Source: Botryotinia globosa
Lineage: Eukaryota > Ascomycota > Leotiomycetes > Helotiales > Sclerotiniaceae
Direction: 5' to 3'
Assembly: GCA_014898425.1 (NCBI GenBank)
Contig: RCSZ01000011.1
Location: 804,501 to 868,500, forward strand
DNA: 64,000 nucleotides
Notes under the pieces: generated by a model
Databases searched by the model: none
Told to the model about the DNA's origin: nothing
Seen by the model: the letters and a program-made list of their open reading frames with translations, nothing else
In this document: positions 59,647-64,000 of the stretch, one piece after another
Numbering within the stretch: position 1 is the first letter of the stretch
Layout of the letters: each line of letters begins with the position of its first letter
Program-made: the position numbers and the translations under genes

Positions 59647-62393
59647 ATGGATCAGGAAATCAAAACAACCAGCCGCAGGTTAACTAAGTTAACTAAAAGG
59701 CCACCACCATCCAAAGCTATAGCTTCATTCGAGGCAAGACAAAACGACAGCTCATCTTTTTCCTTCCATACATCTTTACGAAGCCAGCGTAGCTCTGGAA
59801 GCTTACAGCGAGCCCCATCGGCACCTTCTTACCCCAGATCTTACTACGCTCCAGGTCATACCCGAAAACTTACCTCTCCCCATCCCGCATCCAGTAATTC
59901 GTCTCTTGAGCATCAATATTCGAACACCTCTCCAGTATTGGCCGCTTCAGAATTCGTGCTTCAGCCCATAGGCATGGGAGGAGCGAATGATAATCGCCGT
60001 TCCATTCCATCGCGACCAATAAGTGAGAAGAGTTCCGAAGACTTTATCGGTGCTCCCTTTGATAGTTCTGGTTTATTTAGTCACATCGATTCAACAAACT
60101 CTTCTAGTACCCCAAATACTTTGCGGCGACCGCCACCACCACAGTCATCGCACACGAGTCCGGCATATATGCTAAGTCCACAGTTACGGCAATCCGCAAG
60201 TTTTACCGCAGGCGATAAGATGAGCGAAAAAGCCCCTCCACGCGTGGGTGAAAACCAGCTCATCAGTCCCAAGAGATACTCGGATGAGACTAAGGAGCCC
60301 AAATCTGGAATGCTAAGAAAAAAGTCGGGCTTCTCTGGTTTTATGAGCAGCATAGGTGTTGGCTCACCTAGGGGGGTCAAAATTTCCGCACCTGAGAATC
60401 CTGTGCATGTTACTCATGTTGGATACGATAACACAACTGGTCAGTTTACTGTAAGTATAATCAATGACGAATTGCCCCGCTCCAAAGAACTATTCCGTAT
60501 CTGACAAATTCTTAGGGGTTGCCGAAAGAATGGCAGCGTATGATCAACGAAAGTGGAATCACGAAAAAGGAACAAGAGCAGCATCCGCAAACAATTGTCG
60601 ATATCGTCGGTTTCTATAAAGAGAACACGGATAAAGGTGGTGAAGAAATATTTGACAAATTTGATCATGCAAAGGTACCAGAGATGACGATGGCGCGCAC
60701 TGCGCCGGCGCCATTGCCATTGTCCCCGAGCTTCAATAATCCGAATTATGGTTCAATGACACCGATGATGAGTCCTCCAGCTAGTCCTCGATTTCCCTCA
60801 AATAACGAGATGAATTTCGAAAACCCAAGATCGCCGCCTCCAATTCCGCGCGGAACCCAAGGTGTGGGTTCTCAGCCCAAGCCTGAGCTCAACGGGCTCG
60901 TTCCCAACAGACCAGCCCCTAGGCCACCTATGTCGATGCAGGGTCCTACTCGAGTTGCACCACCGCCACCTGCCGCTGGTAAAGATTCTGGAATTGGAAT
61001 GACCCGTCAAAGTGATGATTTACCGGCATTGGCATACGTTCCTCCAACCGTACAGGACAACGGCCCTATGCTTCCAGAAGAACACAGGTCAAGATCTAGA
61101 TCAAATTCAAGAGTAAACGGCACACCACCATATGCAACTCCAGTACCAGCATCTCCACAGGTTTACCAACAACAGATTTTGCACCATCAAGAGCAGGCAA
61201 TGCAACAAGCTCAACAGGCAATGAGTCGATCGATTAGCGTCAAGAAGCCCACTCAGCAAGCTACTCCGCCAACTCCTCAAGGTCAATTCCCAGCGAATGG
61301 TGTTCCACACCCAATCCAACAAGCTAGACAAGTACCGGGTCCACGCCCCAGGCAACGAGCACGACAAAGCACCGGTTTTGATATTGTCACCAGGTTGAAG
61401 CAAATTTGCACAGAGGGTGACCCTCGAGATATTTACAGGGAGCTCACTAAGATTGGACAAGGTGCATCTGGTGGTGTCTACACTGGTTATGAACGAGGGA
61501 CAAATCGATTGGTAGCCATCAAACAAATGAATCTCGAACAACAGCCAAAGAAAGATTTGATCATCAACGAAATTCTCGTCATGAAAGACAGCTCTCATCC
61601 TAATATAGTCAATTTTATTGACAGTTTTCTGGTTACTGGAGAACTTTGGGTAATTATGGAATACATGGAGGGTGGAAGCTTGACAGATGTTGTTACTTTC
61701 AATATTATGTCAGAAGGTCAAATTGCGGCAGTTTGTCGGGAGACTTTGAAGGGTTTACAACATCTGCATTCCAAAGGAGTCATTCATCGTGACATTAAGT
61801 CGGATAACATTTTGTTGTCTATGGATGGAAACATTAAACTCAGTAAGTTTGCTACCTTCCGAATATGTAACACTAATCCTAACATCTTCTGCAGCTGATT
61901 TCGGCTTCTGTGCCCAAATTAACGAAGCTCACAATAAACGTACTACCATGGTTGGTACACCATACTGGATGGCACCCGAAGTTGTCACACGCAAAGAATA
62001 TGGGCGCAAAGTTGATATCTGGTCTCTTGGTATTATGGCGATTGAAATGATTGAAGGAGAGCCCCCCTACCTCACCGAATCACCCCTGAGAGCTTTATAC
62101 TTAATCGCAACGAACGGCACTCCTGCTATCAAGAACGAACAGGAATTGAGCATTGTCTTCCGGGACTTCCTTTACTTTGCTCTTAAGGTCGACCCAGAAA
62201 AGCGAGCTAGTGCTCATGATTTGTTAAGGGTAAATATTTTCCTTCACCACATCAATATTGACTACGGCTAATAAATTATCTTTTATAGCACGATTTCATG
62301 AAACAATGCACAGACCTCATCCAGTTGGCACCTTTAGTACGATCTGCACGCAATGCCCGAGCACAAGAAAAAGCTCAGAAGGCACTATCATGA
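59647..62393 (+). CDS. PAK-family (Ste20/Cla4) serine/threonine kinase without a visible PH domain
   Basis: Four exons (59647-60450, 60516-61842, 61895-62229, 62289-62393) give 856 aa. A CRIB/PBD that binds Cdc42/Rac spans the first splice junction (residues about 246-305: [40 protein letters not shown]). A Pro/Gln-rich linker follows. The kinase domain starts at about 575: [12 protein letters not shown], catalytic HRDIKSDN (Asp694), DFG at 712-714, and activation segment [13 protein letters not shown]. The last exon is 34 codons after the kinase core. The PBD is closest in wording to the Cla4 branch, but the first 245 residues are Ser/Pro/Arg-rich with no recognisable PH domain, which Cla4 proteins usually have. 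It may be a third fungal PAK. It should act in polarity and morphogenesis downstream of Cdc42/Rac (family knowledge). An upstream coding exon is not excluded. Confidence 0.92.
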
Positions 62394-64000
62394 TCTTCAC
62401 AAAGTTGAATCATGAACGAATAATGAACTCAAAGACATGATGTTGGCGCCGCAATCTTTGCATGGAGCAAAGAAATTGGCTTTATGCTCTTGGCGTTTTT
62501 GGTGAACATGGCAAGAAGTGGCCTTTTCTGCTGGTCGCACATGCTTGCTTCCGTTGATAGAGCACATGGAGCTATTATATCACCTTTACTTTGGAATACA
62601 CGTTCTTCTTTGAATTTGGGGCTTTTCATAGATCAATGCTCACACCTGGATATATGGTGTGCAAAGCAAAGCACAGCAAGAATTTCTGAATCGTTGAGCG
62701 CTTTTTGACCGCATCATATGTCAGCATTTGCAGCAAGCAAAAGTTGGTAATTGTGAATTACAACCTTTGGCTATTTTGTTCTATATTTTGAGCTATAGCA
62801 CAACCCTCTTTTTTTCAGTCTACTTTTTTCTCTTCTCTCAGGTTAGGTGGAGATGGAAAAACTTTTTTTTTTGCATATATGAGATGTAGGGCTCTCCGTG
62901 GAGGAGATTGGGAGGATTTGGTATCACTATTGGATTTGATAAGGATATCATGGAACACATTAGAAGAGTTGATGGGCGGTCGATGAATGGTTGGCGAATA
63001 TATGATATCCTGATTGACTTCAAAAAATTTGCTTTTTCGCCTTTTACCCTTTATGTTTGGAGGATTGGATAGGCAATTAGAAGTTGAGGGTGATGGAACG
63101 GAATAGGGCATTTGTATTAATGGTGGAGCCTTATTCGGCCACCCTCGCGGACTTTTCTTTCTTGAGTGTTGGTTTGGGTGGTTTTTCTTCTTTAGGGTGG
63201 CATTTTGAGTAGGCGATGTGGAAGATGGGGATGAGATTTAGCTTTGGGGAGAGGAGAATGGATTAGATGTTGAATGGGTACAGTTGTTGATAGTAGTCCA
63301 AAACGAAGAGGGATTTCACTTCACTTTCGTCTGATTTATCACGTCTGATTTATCCTTTGATGTGTAGATTGTGAATATGATATGATTGATTGTCTGGAGA
63401 GGTAAAGGCAAATGCAAGTGCAAGTGCTTTCCTTTTGCGCATTAACTTTTCATCAGTAACTTTCGCGGAAGCGATGATAGGACTCGAGGATACAATCATG
63501 TCAAGAATTGCTCTTGTACTTTGTAGCTTTCACGTCAGGGGATTCAATTGTCCAACTGCAGTTCATTAATAAAAGATCATCAAATCCCTAAATCGATTAG
63601 AATCTTCCACTTATTTGAGGTCATTCATTTGATTGAAATTCCACGAATGGTTTTTGTCTTTCTGAGAAAAAAATTTAAAGATATATTCGAGCTCTTGTAT
63701 TGTTTGTTTGAGTAACTTGGAAGGGCTTGGTAGGCTGAGTGGGGATGAAAGGAATCTGAAGGGTTGGTGGATATTGAGGGAGGGAGACTTTTGTGGATGG
63801 GTTATTGATGGGAAAGGCTTAACGTGATATTAGATAGGGGAAAGGCAGGGGGTGGAGAAGACGCGAGGGGGGGAGTTAGGTTATGGGAAAAGGAGGGGGA
63901 GAGAGAAGACGCGAGGGTTTGAGTTAGGTTATGGTTCTACATTCGAGGGGGTTTTGGAGGAGAGGGGTAATTGGATGTCGGGAGTTAGATTGGCAGATGG
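62394..64000. other. Right-edge region
   Basis: Holds the kinase 3' UTR and the weak minus-strand frame at 62815-63237. A motif GAGAAGACGCGAGGG followed by GAGTTAGGTTATGG occurs twice (about 63856-63885 and 63903-63932). Beyond 63240 I find no further supported gene. Confidence 0.5.
62815..63237 (-). CDS. Possible coding exon of an unidentified Ser/Pro/Lys-rich protein
   Basis: The frame is open for 140 codons on the minus strand and ends in a stop. It reads Ser/Pro/Thr-rich, then a basic stretch with SRKKSPRGWPNKAPP, and further KGKRRKSK. The style is that of disordered fungal nuclear proteins. The only Met is well inside, and a stop lies at 63238-63240, so an upstream exon would be needed; a good acceptor is not obvious. 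I do not recognise a family. Treat as a candidate only. Confidence 0.3.
   Translation of the reverse strand: MSSPSSTSPTQNATLKKKNHPNQHSRKKSPRGWPNKAPPLIQMPYSVPSPSTSNCLSNPPNIKGKRRKSKFFEVNQDIIYSPTIHRPPINSSNVFHDILIKSNSDTKSSQSPPRRALHLIYAKKKVFPSPPNLREEKKVD

Overview
The window looks like chromosomal DNA of a filamentous ascomycete, most likely a Leotiomycete close to Botrytis/Sclerotinia (inference from gene style and recognised families, not from a search). Genes are split by short introns, mostly 45-105 nt with GT-AG ends. Proteins are fungal types: a C2H2+Zn2Cys6 regulator with a fungal_trans-like region, a PAK kinase, Ysc84, an Age2-type ArfGAP, a vigilin/Scp160 KH protein and an Sft1-like SNARE. 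Spacers are long and full of simple repeats. I assembled 13 spliced or single-exon genes by joining frames at splice sites and checking intron phase; all 13 keep frame end to end.

Left part (75-15769): six consecutive genes with catabolic or specialised-metabolism character. They are an aldehyde-dehydrogenase-like protein without the usual catalytic residues, a LigB/DODA extradiol dioxygenase, a double-type zinc-finger regulator, a CocE/S15-type hydrolase, a small cupin, and an FAD monooxygenase fused to an acetoacetate-decarboxylase-like domain. Together they suggest an aromatic ring-cleavage cluster with its own regulator (inference). Two TE-like AT-rich stretches lie inside it: an AT-rich block at about 7.2-7.96 kb, and a foldback element of 899 bp (12511-13409) with perfect outer inverted repeats.

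15.8-22.2 kb has no gene I can support. It holds a tandem array of about ten degenerate 100-bp units (17998-18960), including two identical 98-bp copies, and scattered related motifs. 22.2-33.7 kb carries an unrecognised basic/acidic protein, methionine-R-sulfoxide reductase B, a 300-bp pure CT minisatellite, an Age2-like ArfGAP, an Sft1-like SNARE and a Ysc84/SH3 protein. The ArfGAP, SNARE and Ysc84 genes act in Golgi/endosome traffic and actin-linked endocytosis.

33.7-46.3 kb is a 12.6-kb stretch without a supportable gene, dense in microsatellites and with a G-quadruplex-like G-run. Then come a polyol-type short-chain dehydrogenase (46.3-47.8), a repeat-rich spacer containing a pogo-like MITE with TA duplications (49302-49659), the large multi-KH protein (minus strand, 51.0-55.0), a 4.7-kb spacer, and a PAK-family kinase (59.6-62.4). 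A weak Ser/Pro/Lys-rich reading frame on the minus strand follows at the right edge.
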